Shown: in pieces, positions 17,386 through 25,597 of the stretch
Position numbering within the stretch: the first letter of the stretch is position 1
How the letters are laid out: each line of letters starts with the position of its first letter
DNA from: Teichococcus deserti
GTDB taxonomy: Bacteria; Pseudomonadota; Alphaproteobacteria; Acetobacterales; Acetobacteraceae
Reading direction: 5' to 3'
Assembly: GCF_001982615.1 (NCBI RefSeq)
Contig: NZ_MLCO01000090.1
Span: 1-64,000, forward strand
DNA: 64,000 nt
Position numbers and translations under genes: made by a program
Notes under the pieces: model-generated
Seen by the model: only the letters and a program-made list of their open reading frames with translations
The model's database searches: none
Told to the model about the DNA's origin: nothing

Positions 17386-17542
17386 CCGGCCCCGGATGAG
17401 GCGGACATGCCCTTTTCCAGGCAGCAAAAAAATCTGCGATTCTTTGCAACCCGACGAAAATCGCATGGTTTGAGCTCGACAATAATCTCACGGTGCTGCG
17501 GGTGGCAGTTGAGTGAGAGGCTAACCCTGTCGAGCGATCTCC

Positions 17543-17812
17543 ATGGCTTTGAAGCTCTGCCCTCCCTCCCCTGTGCCCTCCTCGCCACAGGAAATTCTTG
17601 CCCATATCCGAGAATGGGACAGTGCCGTTCAACGGGCGATGAAGGGATATGCGGCTGCCAAGCTGGCCTTGGACAAGGCCCGCGAGCCCCATGCCGCCAC
17701 TCTGCGCTTCAAGAAAAAAGCGGAGGAGCTTCATCAGGCTTTGGCTAACCGGCACCATTATCAAACGATTGCCGATCAGATGAGGAAGCCGCCGTTCATG
17801 CTGCGAGCTTAA
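17543..17812 (+). CDS. Small hypothetical protein
   Basis: An 89-residue protein, mostly helical and charged (ILAHIREWDSAVQRAMKGYA, LDKAREPHAATLRFKKKAEE), probably a short coiled coil. No domain is recognised. The start is at the first ATG of the frame, and there is no strong Shine-Dalgarno. It is followed by IS debris on the other strand. Confidence 0.45.
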   Translation: MALKLCPPSPVPSSPQEILAHIREWDSAVQRAMKGYAAAKLALDKAREPHAATLRFKKKAEELHQALANRHHYQTIADQMRKPPFMLRA

Positions 17813-17844
17813 CTTCTCACGCCTAGCTGTACGCGGATAATGCC

Positions 17845-18306
17845 CGTTTATCGAGGCGTGACGTGCAGGGTCATCACATGGTCTAGCGCGTCTATCGTCG
17901 GGTGCAGCTTGGGGCCCTTATTCCGCTTAGCTCCGGATAGTCGCCGGTCGTCACTCTCAGGTTATTGAACGCGACGTGCGGCTGTCCAGGATCGTAGCGA
18001 GAGGCTAGGAGGTGCGGCCCGCTGCCGGACGCAGAACCGTCTGCAGACCCTCGGCTAATGTCTCGAAGTATCCTGCTGCCAACCGGTGCTGCGCCTGCTG
18101 GTAGAATCGCGGCCCCATAACGGCAGATCATTCTCTATTCAGCGCCATGGTGAGCCGGTCTTGATGACGTAGCGCAGGCCGTTGAATACCTTGCGCAGCG
18201 AGTGCTCCCACTGGACAACCTCCTCGGGCAGCAATGTCAGATAGGGCGCAACCAATGCCCATTCTTCATCGGAAATATCAGGCGGGTATGGTTTGCGGAC
18301 ACTCAC
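17845..18306 (-). pseudogene. Decayed IS5-family transposase
   Basis: From GTG 18306 the minus strand reads VSVRKPYPPDISDEEWALVA and then VFNGLRYVIKTGSPWR before a stop. This is the N-terminus of an IS5-family (DUF4096-type) transposase. Similarity continues in other frames: YQQAQHRLAAGYFETLAEGL, then LATILDSRTSRS, then GPKLHPTIDALDHVMTLHVT. At least three frame changes are therefore present and the catalytic C-terminal half is absent. It occupies most of the otherwise geneless stretch 17813-18444. Confidence 0.8.
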
Positions 18307-18444
18307 GTCCTGCAGCCTGATCGTTACCTAACCGCAGGTCCATAACATCCTCTAGCTAAGATGTTACATATCCGCCTCTTAAGCGAAATCTCCCGCACAA
18401 CGTAAACTTGTGTCGCTCTGATGCTTCATTGGGGAGGAACGCAT

Positions 18445-19854
18445 ATGCAGCGAACACTATTGGTCTTTATGCTCGCCTTGATACCGGGCGTCGCAGGTGC
18501 CCACGTTAAGTGGTTCGAAGCCTATGAGGTCGCCGCGGCTCCGGTCCCCATCAGCACGACTTTGTCTTTGCCGTATTTCTGGATCGGGCTCGGCTTGGTA
18601 CTCAGTTTTTTCCTTGTCACGACCCTGCTGGAGAGACAGCCGCTAGGCCAAGTCGTGACGAAAGGACTGAACACGATTGCAGCCCCGCTGCGGCACCGCG
18701 CCGATGCCTTTCTGCTCGCCGTACTCTTCGCCTTCTTTGTCGCGCTCTTTGCCGTTGGCGGTACCTATCTCACGCCTGATCTAAAGACTGAGGCGGGTTG
18801 GGTACCTTGGGCCCAGTTGGTCATTGCACTGCTGGTTCCTGCACGTCGTACGCGGCCAGTGGCAGCCGCCGCCATTGTGCTGCTTTGGTTCGTCACGCTG
18901 CGCGATTACGACCTGTTCCATCTCTTCGACTATCTGGCACTGGGTCTCGGGCTCGCTGGCTATCTGCTGCTCTCAGGTTTTCCAGAGGGAGCTTGGCAAG
19001 AACGCCGCTTTGCAGTGCTCCGCTGGGGCATCGCACTAGCGCTCATGTGGTCGAGCCTTGAGAAATTTATGTACCCGCAGTGGTTCCTGCCCCTGCTGGA
19101 AGAGCGCCCCTACCTTGCCTTTGGCATTCCCTTCGGGCCCTACACGACGATGGCCGGCGTCGCTGAGTTCACCCTTGGCTTCGGGCTGCTTTGGACACCA
19201 CTGGTCCGCCGTCTCTCCGCCCTCGCCCTGTTCGCGCTAATGTTCGCCGCCGTTTATCCTTTTGGCCGCGTGGACATGATCGGGCATGCCTCCATTCTGG
19301 CCGCGCTACTGGTGGTCATAGCGGATCCGGGCGGCAGCACGGCGCTGGAAGTGGCGCCGCGGACCCGCTGGGCCACCCCCCTCGTGCCGGTGGGACTGGC
19401 CGTGGCACTCGCTCTCTCCATGGGTTCGTACTTCACGCTGCACCAAGCGATCTATGCACCCGACCGTGCATCGCTGGCCATCCTGCGGGCCGGCACCGAG
19501 CGAATAGCGCAGGGCGGCGCGGCGCCTGGCGGCTTCTGGCGCGGCGCCGAGCATTACCACGGCTCTGGCCATGGCAGCGCCGCTCCTCAGGCTGCCTCCA
19601 GCGCAGCCATGCAGGACGCCATGGAGCAGATGCACGGTGCCATGAACCGTATCCGCGTCACTGGCGACCTGGATCGTGACTTCGTGGCCCTGATGGTACC
19701 CCACCATGAAGGGGCGCTAGCCATGGCGCGGCTCTATCTGGAAAGCGGCAAGGATCCGCAACTCCGCCAGTTGGCAGAGCAGATCGTCCATGGACAAGAG
19801 AGCGAAGTTGATACGATGCGAAGCTGGAACATGGGCGGATCTCAACAACGCTAA
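18445..19854 (+). CDS. DoxX-like polytopic membrane protein with C-terminal DUF305 domain
   Basis: About 469 residues. There is an N-terminal signal-like segment (LLVFMLALIPGVAGAHVKWF), then eight or more membrane helices, including YFWIGLGLVLSFFLVTTLL, ADAFLLAVLFAFFVALFAVG and LVPVGLAVALALSMGSYF. These resemble DoxX-like membrane proteins, with SSLEKFMYPQWF as a typical motif. The last 80 residues form a DUF305-like segment (FVALMVPHHEGALAMARLYL, LRQLAEQIVHGQESEVDTMR), a helical module that carries His residues and is often found in copper or metal-handling proteins. The region between is His/Gly-rich (HYHGSGHGS). ATG 18445 has GGGGAGGA upstream. A role in metal homeostasis is inferred. Confidence 0.75.
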   Translation: MQRTLLVFMLALIPGVAGAHVKWFEAYEVAAAPVPISTTLSLPYFWIGLGLVLSFFLVTTLLERQPLGQVVTKGLNTIAAPLRHRADAFLLAVLFAFFVALFAVGGTYLTPDLKTEAGWVPWAQLVIALLVPARRTRPVAAAAIVLLWFVTLRDYDLFHLFDYLALGLGLAGYLLLSGFPEGAWQERRFAVLRWGIALALMWSSLEKFMYPQWFLPLLEERPYLAFGIPFGPYTTMAGVAEFTLGFGLLWTPLVRRLSALALFALMFAAVYPFGRVDMIGHASILAALLVVIADPGGSTALEVAPRTRWATPLVPVGLAVALALSMGSYFTLHQAIYAPDRASLAILRAGTERIAQGGAAPGGFWRGAEHYHGSGHGSAAPQAASSAAMQDAMEQMHGAMNRIRVTGDLDRDFVALMVPHHEGALAMARLYLESGKDPQLRQLAEQIVHGQESEVDTMRSWNMGGSQQR

Positions 19855-19926
19855 GTAGGATCTTCGGTATCGGAAGGGGAGCCGGTTCAGGCGGGATGCT
19901 TAAGAGCACTCCGCCTAACAGCGTTG

Positions 19927-19961
19927 GAAGGTGCTGCGAGCGAAACCTGCGCAGCACCTTC
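19927..19961. terminator. Strong inverted repeat between convergent genes
   Basis: GAAGGTGCTGCG (19927-19938) pairs perfectly with CGCAGCACCTTC (19950-19961) across an 11-base loop. The 12-base-pair stem lies between the convergent DUF305-fusion and BrnA genes and probably terminates transcription from both sides. Confidence 0.7.
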
Positions 19962-20058
19962 TCTGACTAAATTGAAAATGCCCGTTTATCAGTCTAGCCG
20001 TTGTCGGCCGCGTGGTTGCCACGATCGCAACCCCCTGCCCTGCTGCCACGGGCCTGGC

Positions 20059-20334
20059 TCAGCCAGCCTTACGCTTCGGCGCGGCCTTCCGCAGAGCCGC
20101 GTTCACCTTGCTCTGCCAGCCGGGTCCGGTTTCCCGGAATGCCTGCAGCACGTCCTGGTCGATGCGCAGGCTGACGAGTTGCTTGGTGACCGCCAGCTTT
20201 GGCCGGCCGCGCCGCACCACCTTATCGCCCTCGCGGATCTCTGCGCGCGCCATCCACTCGGCGGTTAGCTCCGGCGCATCATCAGGGTCCATCCAGGTAG
20301 ATGCGCCAGCCACGGACTTCTTTGTCATGGGCAT
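20059..20334 (-). CDS. brnA: BrnA family antitoxin
   Basis: A 91-residue antitoxin of the BrnT/BrnA type II toxin-antitoxin system. It has DAPELTAEWMARAEIREGDK and a C-terminal ribbon-helix-helix (KQLVSLRIDQDVLQAFRETG, then GWQSKVNAALRKA), which binds DNA and autoregulates the operon. Its start lies within the end of the toxin gene (53-base overlap), the usual order for this family. Met at 20334 or 20328 is possible. Confidence 0.92.
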   Translation of the reverse strand: MPMTKKSVAGASTWMDPDDAPELTAEWMARAEIREGDKVVRRGRPKLAVTKQLVSLRIDQDVLQAFRETGPGWQSKVNAALRKAAPKRKAG

Positions 20335-20563
20335 GCCTCATGGAAATGATGCGGCGGGCCACGCCGCGTGGTGTCCAGACGATGACGACCAGGCGCTCGC
20401 CCAACATGCCGGCGCTGATGAAGCGCGGCTCTCCATAGTCCTTGCGGTCATCTGGCAGGGTGGCATGCCGGCCTGCGAAGACCTCCTTGGCATCGGCGAA
20501 ATCCAGACCCCGCTCGCGCAGGGTCATATCTCGCTTTTCGCGGTTGAAGGTGATCCTCATCAA
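20282..20563 (-). CDS. brnT: BrnT family toxin
   Basis: A 93-residue BrnT-like toxin, which in the characterised family is an RNase fold. Motifs include ERGLDFADAKEVFAG, DDRKDYGEPRFISAGMLGER, LVVIVWTPRGVARRIISMRHA and the final EVRGWRIYLD. It is the first gene of the pair and overlaps the antitoxin gene. The pair is complete and looks functional. Confidence 0.92.
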   Translation of the reverse strand: MMRITFNREKRDMTLRERGLDFADAKEVFAGRHATLPDDRKDYGEPRFISAGMLGERLVVIVWTPRGVARRIISMRHAHDKEVRGWRIYLDGP

Positions 20564-20571
20564 AATTTATC

Positions 20572-20610
20572 GTAGCTACATTTAATGCCCTATGCAATCG
20601 CGCATAGGGC
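20572..20610. promoter_or_regulatory. Palindromes upstream of brnT
   Basis: GTAGCTAC (20572-20579) is an 8-base palindrome 9 bases before the brnT start. GCCCTATGC (20587-20595) pairs with GCATAGGGC (20602-20610). Either could be the operator bound by the BrnA ribbon-helix-helix. The remaining gap to 20803 shows nothing further. Confidence 0.45.
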
Positions 20611-20803
20611 TGCCTGCGCGCATGACCTCCCGCTTATTGCTTCTCTTTATCGGTTTCAGACTCAAGAAGGCTGCTAAGCGCTATGATTAAGCAGGTCGGC
20701 GGCCGGAGCTCGTTTCCTTGTTCAGCGATGCCATGGCCCGTCAGCATCGGGTCGGCAGACGCCGTGGGGTGACAAAAGCCTTAACCGTCCCATCTGCCAG
20801 GAC

Positions 20804-21178
20804 ATGTCACAGCTTCAGGTCTGGTACGACGGGGCCTGCCCCCTATGCCAGCGTGAGATCGCGTTGATGCGGCGGCTCGACCGCCGCGCCGCGATCACCT
20901 TCATCGACGTTGCTTCGCCGGAGGCCACCTGCCCGCTGGACCGGGCTGACCTGTTGGCGCGCTTCCATGCCCGGGAGAACGGTCAGATGCTGTCAGGGGC
21001 CGCGGCCTTCGCGGCGATGTGGCGGGCTATTCCTGCGCTGCGGCCGCTCGGCCTAGCAGCCCGTAATCCTGGGGTGCTGTGGCTGCTGGAGCGGGTCTAC
21101 CGGGCCTTCCTGCGCGGCCGCCCTGCCCTGCAACGCTGGGTCCGGCGGTATCTCCCTTCCCCCGGAGTATCGCGATGA
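20804..21178 (+). CDS. DCC family (DUF393) thiol-disulfide oxidoreductase-like protein
   Basis: A 124-residue protein of the DCC family. The N-terminal motif WYDGACPLCQREIALMRRLD contains the family CxxC, followed by ITFIDVASPEA and the helical LSGAAAFAAMWRAIPALRPL. Its electron partner and substrate are unknown. Its stop overlaps the start of the DUF427 gene (ATGA), so the pair is an operon. Confidence 0.88.
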   Translation: MSQLQVWYDGACPLCQREIALMRRLDRRAAITFIDVASPEATCPLDRADLLARFHARENGQMLSGAAAFAAMWRAIPALRPLGLAARNPGVLWLLERVYRAFLRGRPALQRWVRRYLPSPGVSR

Positions 21179-21669
21179 CCGTGGTGCCCGATCCGCCCCT
21201 CCCCGGCCAGGAGAGCGTCTGGTCCTTTCCACGCCCCGCCGTGGCCGAAGCCTGCACGCGGCGCATCCGCATCCAACATGCGGGCGTCATCATCGCAGAC
21301 AGCCGGCGCAGCATCCGCACACTGGAAACCAGCCACCCGCCTAGTTACTACCTGCCGCCAGAGGACGTGGCGATGACGCGGTTACGCCCCTCCCCGCGCC
21401 GGTCCCTGTGCGAGTGGAAGGGCCAGGCGGTGTACTTCGACCTGGTACTGGGCGACACCGTGCTGCCGGATATTGCCTGGAGCTACCTTCGGCCGACCGC
21501 CGCCTTTCAGACCCTTGCAGGCTATCTGGCGTTCTATGCGGCGCCGCTGGACCTTTGCGAGGTCGACGGTGAACGGGTGATACCGCAGCCCGGCGGTTTT
21601 TACGGCGGCTGGATCACCTCGCATGTGGCGGGCCCCTTCAAAGGGGGGCCGGGTAGTCGAGGCTGGTAG
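21175..21669 (+). CDS. DUF427 domain protein
   Basis: A 164-residue protein with a clear DUF427 core. It has IRIQHAGVIIADSRRSIRTL, ETSHPPSYYLPPEDV, RRSLCEWKGQAVYFDL, AWSYLRPTAAF and LAGYLAFYA, the typical order in this beta-rich family. There is no enzymatic assignment. Translationally coupled to the DCC gene. The C-terminus after FYGGWITSHVAGPF is short. Confidence 0.88.
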   Translation: MTVVPDPPLPGQESVWSFPRPAVAEACTRRIRIQHAGVIIADSRRSIRTLETSHPPSYYLPPEDVAMTRLRPSPRRSLCEWKGQAVYFDLVLGDTVLPDIAWSYLRPTAAFQTLAGYLAFYAAPLDLCEVDGERVIPQPGGFYGGWITSHVAGPFKGGPGSRGW

Positions 21670-21723
21670 CAAGCCCGGTTCACCACTGCGAGGGGCGCCG
21701 ACGCTGCCACTGCCCTTCCCTGC

Positions 21724-22317
21724 CTATGCAGTCACCTCCAGCAGGCCCAGCCGCGCCGCTGCCGCGCGCAGCCAGGCTGGATCAGGCGGTTCAGTCGGCG
21801 CCGGCAGCGCCGCTCTCTGCCATTCTTCCTCCTGGATCTTATCTTCAGAAGCTGAGGCTGACCGGAAGCCGGTATCGCTCGGCGGCGCCCAGTGCGCCGG
21901 CGCCCGGAACAGGTAGGCGCTGGTCACCTGGCACCACCGGCGCCCCACCACCAGGCCTCGGCGGATCCGCAGCAGAATGCCGGCGGCCTCGAGGCGGTCG
22001 AGCGCCTCCTGCACCGTGGAGCGCGCCAAGGCGGCCGCCTCCGCGATCTGGGTAATGGCAGGGTCGCAGGCGCCGGCGCGCCCCCAGCCGCGGTAGAGCA
22101 GCGCCCAGAGCACGCGCAGGCCGGTCTGCCGCAGTTCGCCGCCGTGACGGCCGCTGCCCGGCTGCCGTGTCATACGCTCGCGCCGCCGCGCGGCGTCCAT
22201 GAGCCGCACGCGGTCAGCATGGCCGAGCCGCTGCCGCTGCCAGCTCGCGACAGCGACCGAGCCCCGCCGCGCAGGCGCAAAGATTCGGATGGGCATGGCG
22301 ATCTGCCAGCCCAGCAC
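21724..22317 (-). CDS. Helix-turn-helix protein, replication-initiator-like
   Basis: About 190 residues with one clear winged helix-turn-helix (ITQIAEAAALARSTVQEALD then RLEAAGILLRIRRGLV). The N-terminus is Arg-rich and the tail acidic. Proteins of this look are common next to ParA genes on plasmids of acetic acid bacteria and are often called replication proteins, but that role is inferred. It lies upstream of and divergent from parA. The start could be at 22317 or 22296. Confidence 0.6.
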   Translation of the reverse strand: MLGWQIAMPIRIFAPARRGSVAVASWQRQRLGHADRVRLMDAARRRERMTRQPGSGRHGGELRQTGLRVLWALLYRGWGRAGACDPAITQIAEAAALARSTVQEALDRLEAAGILLRIRRGLVVGRRWCQVTSAYLFRAPAHWAPPSDTGFRSASASEDKIQEEEWQRAALPAPTEPPDPAWLRAAAARLGLLEVTA

Positions 22318-22564
22318 CAGGATTTTGGACGCAGATACCCCTCACCGCGCGCTTGCGGTTTTCCGAAGAGGGTCGTAGCCTGGGGTCACCACACGCCCGG
22401 GCTACGGTTCGGTTTTGAGGGGGTCGGTGTCTGGTAGCTCTGCTGCTGGCCCGGCCCTTTCTGTTTCTGGGCGAATCTCGGCCACGCGGAATACGCGGCG
22501 GCGTGATCATCACCACACAGCAGGCCTGTGACAATACCCTTGTTTTTCAGGGGCATGCCGACGC

Positions 22565-22656
22565 GTCGACATGTAGCCATGTTGGTGTGTAGACACGCTA
22601 TTGACGCCTGAGGCAACATGTCTTCATGTATGAGTGTCGACATGTTGGAGTGAAGA
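22565..22656. repeat. Partition-site repeats, cluster 1 (upstream of parA)
   Basis: Copies and variants of a GACATGT core: GTCGACATGT at 22565, GTGTAGACAC at 22587, AACATGTCTTC at 22615, GTGTCGACATGTT at 22634. They occupy the parA promoter and ribosome-binding region. The same core recurs at 23271, 23579, 23910 and 24331, framing the parA/parB-like pair. They are probably centromere sites and autoregulatory operators for the ribbon-helix-helix protein. Confidence 0.65.
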
Positions 22657-22657
22657 C

Positions 22658-23308
22658 ATGCATGTGATGGCAATCATGAGCCAGAAGGGCGGCGCCGGAA
22701 AATCTACTTTGGCGGTCCACCTAGCAACCGAGGCAACGACGCGCGGCCTGAAGACGCTGCTGCTGGATCTCGACCCACAAGGCAACCTGACCAGCTGGGC
22801 CCAGCGCCGCGGCGACGCGGCGCCGGATGTCGAGGCTATCCACGCCTCGAACCTGGGCAAGACGCTGAAGGAAGCGCGGGCGGAGGGCTACGACCTCGCC
22901 CTGATTGACACGGCCCCGAATGCTGATCGCACTACCATGCTGGTGGCCCAAGCGGCCGACCTGGTGGTCAGCCCTTGCCAGCCGGCGCAGTTCGATCTCG
23001 ACGCGCTGAACGCAACCGTTGACCTATGCTTGGGCTTGAAGCGCCCGGTTGTGGTGGTGATCAACGCCGCCCCGCCCAGAGAAAATTCGAGCGTCGTGGC
23101 TGATGCCGTGGCGGTGGTGCGGGAGACCGGGGCGGACGTCTCCAGCGCCGTTATCGCCTACCGCGTTGCCCTGCGACACTGCCTAGCCGAAGGCAAAACG
23201 GCAGCCGAGTACGAGCCTGGCGGCAAGGCCGCGCAGGAAATCAGCAGGCTTTATGACGACATGTTGGCGCGTCTACATGTCGACACGTCGACCAAGGGTG
23301 TCATGTAA
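22658..23308 (+). CDS. parA: ParA family partition ATPase
   Basis: A 216-residue Walker-type ATPase for plasmid segregation. The deviant Walker A is QKGGAGKSTLAVHLA near the N-terminus, then LLLDLDPQGNLTSW, then the Walker B region YDLALIDTAPNAD. There is no N-terminal helix-turn-helix, so it is the short type Ib form that works with a small non-canonical ParB. ATG 22658 has GGAG upstream. Its stop overlaps the next ATG (TAATG). The 3' end itself contains repeat copies. Confidence 0.93.
   Translation: MHVMAIMSQKGGAGKSTLAVHLATEATTRGLKTLLLDLDPQGNLTSWAQRRGDAAPDVEAIHASNLGKTLKEARAEGYDLALIDTAPNADRTTMLVAQAADLVVSPCQPAQFDLDALNATVDLCLGLKRPVVVVINAAPPRENSSVVADAVAVVRETGADVSSAVIAYRVALRHCLAEGKTAAEYEPGGKAAQEISRLYDDMLARLHVDTSTKGVM
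23271..23293. repeat. Partition-site repeats, cluster 2 (within the 3' end of parA)
   Basis: GTCTACATGTCGACACGTCGACC reads as two or three overlapping half-sites of the same core as the other clusters. It is embedded in codons for the last residues of ParA, just before the small partner gene. Confidence 0.5.
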
Positions 23309-23574
23309 TGGCGCTTCGCACCCGCCCTAAGCTCAACTCTTTGCCCCGCCGGCCTGCCGGAGACGACCAGCCCGAGGCCGTAGCGAAGTCGGCCGTGCCT
23401 GCTTCACGGTTGGGCAAGAAGCAGGTCGCCTTTTTCGTGGACGGTGATACCAAGCGGCAGCTGGACCGTCTCGCTTTCGATGAGGAGAAGTCACTGCAGC
23501 AGGTGATGAATGAGGCGCTGAACCTGCTTTTCCAGTCTCGAGGGATGGCGCGAGTAGCTGATCAGCAGGACTGA
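23308..23574 (+). CDS. Ribbon-helix-helix plasmid partition protein (ParB-like)
   Basis: An 88-residue basic protein directly coupled to parA. The C-terminal ribbon-helix-helix is KKQVAFFVDGDTKRQLDRLA then SLQQVMNEALNLLF, and the N-terminus is disordered and basic (LRTRPKLNSLPRR). In type Ib systems such proteins bind centromere repeats next to the operon and contact ParA. The GACATGT repeats around it fit that role. Confidence 0.82.
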   Translation: MALRTRPKLNSLPRRPAGDDQPEAVAKSAVPASRLGKKQVAFFVDGDTKRQLDRLAFDEEKSLQQVMNEALNLLFQSRGMARVADQQD

Positions 23575-23578
23575 CTTC

Positions 23579-23614
23579 ATGTCGACACGCCGACATGACG
23601 ACATGTCGGCGTGT
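23579..23614. repeat. Perfect 13-base inverted repeat after the partition pair
   Basis: ACACGCCGACATG (23585-23597) pairs with CATGTCGGCGTGT (23602-23614) across a 4-base loop, and is preceded by CATGTCGAC. Its arms contain the partition core motif. It may serve as a ParB-like binding site, a terminator, or both. Confidence 0.65.
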
Positions 23615-24573
23615 TAGATCTCTTCTCGCTCGCGTCGCAGGTCAGCAAAGTAAGCCGCCATATAGGCTGCCCTATGGTCGACGGCATCCCGCCAATCCTG
23701 TCCAGTGCAGGAAGCTGGCATAGTTGCGCTCCAGGTATAGGACACCGTGCCCTTAACGCGGCAGCGGCCCGGCGCAGCAGATAGCCAAGTAGACGCGCCC
23801 GTTTAGGGACAGCAATGCTGCTAGTTCGATGAGGCCCCGTCAGCGAAGGATCAGGTTTAGCCCAGTGGGCAGAGAGGCTTGTTTCACCGGGCTGCGCACT
23901 AACACTCATACATGTCGACATATAGACATGTCGGCATTTTAGCTCATGGTAAATTGGTTGCCAAACGGCGCCACGGCCGACAGTGGCACGCTGATGCCTC
24001 AGTGCCTCAGTGCCTCAGGGCCGCTTGGATCTGCTCTAGGCAGATCGACCATTCTTCGGGGATATCGAAGCGAGCGCGATTTTCCAGCAGGTCGCGCGGC
24101 AACCCCTGAAGATCGCTTGTCTGCGGAGCGCTACAGAGACGTCGGTTTGTCAGCTTCGTCTTCCATATAGCACCGCCTCCGTTATGCATCACGGGCCAGG
24201 TTTGCTTCTGTTAGCGCCGTTCGCCACGGCCGGGACGATCTGCCAGCAACATGGGCTCTGCGTCCACGACCTTCACCAAGTTGCCGCAAGCAGCCTCGTT
24301 CTCCTTGGCATCTTCATCGAAAGCATTAGCCGACACGTCGACACTGCCACACGTCGACCTACCAACATGTAGACATGTTATCATGTAGACATGTTGGGCG
24401 GCTTGGGGGGCAGCGGCGATGGAGGCGCGGGCTGCAGGTCATTGGCATTCTCGAGGATCAGCCTAGCTGGGGCGATCAAGTCTACGATCGAAGCCGCAGT
24501 ATTCATCGCGATGTAGCCAGTCGCCTCGGCGTTCGGCATGTGCCAGAGTCTGAATGGATGATTTATCTCCGGT
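23615..24573. other. Gene-poor stretch with further partition repeats
   Basis: No convincing complete gene. On the minus strand a frame ending near 23613 encodes a plausible 50-residue tail (VSYTWSATMPASCTGQDWRD then HRAAYMAAYFADLRREREEI) without a clear start. It may be a gene remnant. Two repeat clusters lie here. One is ACATGTCGAC-ATATAGACATGTCGGCA at 23910-23936. The other is ACACGTCGAC copies at 24332 and 24349 followed by CCAACATGT and ACATGTTGG arms at 24362-24397, which contain two direct copies of CATGTAGACATGTT 16 bases apart. Confidence 0.55.
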
Positions 24574-25353
24574 TCAATACTCAGGACGGTAGCTGCCAAC
24601 CACCAGTGCGGTGATTGCCAGATCGGCTTCTCCGGAGGCGTGACTGTAGTCTTCCTCTCCGCAGTCGATGGTCTGATCGACATCTTCGGCATCGTCCATG
24701 GCGACGCTCGGCGCAGAAAGAATGATCGGGTCCTGAAAGGCCGGATGAGCGCTGCGCGGCCAAAGCAGATGCCGCCCACGCTCGTCGACCTGGTACTCCT
24801 TCAGGGTGGCTTCAAAGCCAGCAGCGCCCCGGCGCTGCACCACCACGCGTTCGCCCGGCCGGGGCAGCCGCCCCAGATCGGTGTAGCGGATCACCACCAC
24901 CATGCTGCCGTTCGGGTAGACCTTGTCCATGGAATCGCCGCGCACCAGCAGGCCGTATTTCGGGATCCCAGGATAGCGGGGGTCTGCTGGCACGGTGATC
25001 GGGAACCACTCTTCTGACTGCCATTCCATGGCCTCACGCCAGACGCCGGCCTGCACATGGCTGCGAACCTGCACGGGCTCCATCGTCACGGGCCCAAGGC
25101 TGACCTCGGCCGGGGCAGGGGTGTCCGAGACGGCTGCTTCCAGGAAGTAGGCGGGCGGGACACCCAGCACGTCCGCCAGCCGCTTCAGGTTCTCGGGCTT
25201 GGGCGCGTGCTCCCGCGGCGGCTTCATGTGGCGGATGGTGTTCTCGCCCACGCCCGCCATCAGGCAGGCCTTCCGCTCGCTGAGCGGCCGGGTGGGCGTG
25301 CCCATGGCACGGAGGCGCTCATCGATCCGGGAAAGAAGCAGCTCGTATTTCAT
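24574..25353 (-). CDS. LexA/CI-like S24 family repressor-protease
   Basis: About 259 residues. The N-terminal helix-turn-helix (SERKACLMAGVGENTIRHMK and LKRLADVLGVPPAYFLEA) is followed by an S24 self-cleavage domain. That domain has the catalytic Ser in LLVRGDSMDKVYPNGSMVVV and a candidate catalytic Lys in FEATLKEYQVD. The cleavage-site region is likely in VRSHVQAGVWREA. Such proteins repress phage or plasmid genes and cleave themselves with RecA during DNA damage. It reads away from genes that carry GTTC-N7-GTTC SOS boxes. ATG 25353 (MKYELLLSR) is favoured over 25371. Confidence 0.88.
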   Translation of the reverse strand: MKYELLLSRIDERLRAMGTPTRPLSERKACLMAGVGENTIRHMKPPREHAPKPENLKRLADVLGVPPAYFLEAAVSDTPAPAEVSLGPVTMEPVQVRSHVQAGVWREAMEWQSEEWFPITVPADPRYPGIPKYGLLVRGDSMDKVYPNGSMVVVIRYTDLGRLPRPGERVVVQRRGAAGFEATLKEYQVDERGRHLLWPRSAHPAFQDPIILSAPSVAMDDAEDVDQTIDCGEEDYSHASGEADLAITALVVGSYRPEY

Positions 25354-25528
25354 GATAGTTGTAAAAATCACCTTGCCGGTATTCCGCGCTACTCCTATCG
25401 TCGCAGAGAAGGCAAGTCCAGCAGGAGCGGAGCAGCTCCAAGGTTCGAGGCTGGCGTTCCTTCATCCTCCGTGCAGCAGCCTCTGGAGCTCTTCTAACCA
25501 TGCCCCCTTCCTGTTGCGCCAGAGGTTT

Positions 25529-25543
25529 GTTCTCTATACGTTC
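25529..25543. promoter_or_regulatory. Alphaproteobacterial LexA (SOS) box
   Basis: GTTC-TCTATAC-GTTC matches the known alphaproteobacterial LexA box GTTC-N7-GTTC exactly. It lies 55 bases upstream of the plus-strand gene at 25598, in the divergent gap with the S24 repressor, so either gene could be controlled by it. Confidence 0.7.
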
Positions 25544-25597
25544 GGTTGAGGCTGTCCTCCTGGCGCCGCATCGGCCGGATGGAGAAGGCCGCCTTCC

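Noticed and set aside
23577-23921. Minus-strand frame of 114 residues after the partition genes
   Set aside because: It begins in a repeat cluster and has a random composition. Another frame on that strand gives a more protein-like tail.
22565-24397. GACATGT repeats considered as a CRISPR array
   Set aside because: The units are short, unevenly spaced, in both orientations and partly within a gene. No equal spacers exist and no cas gene is present.
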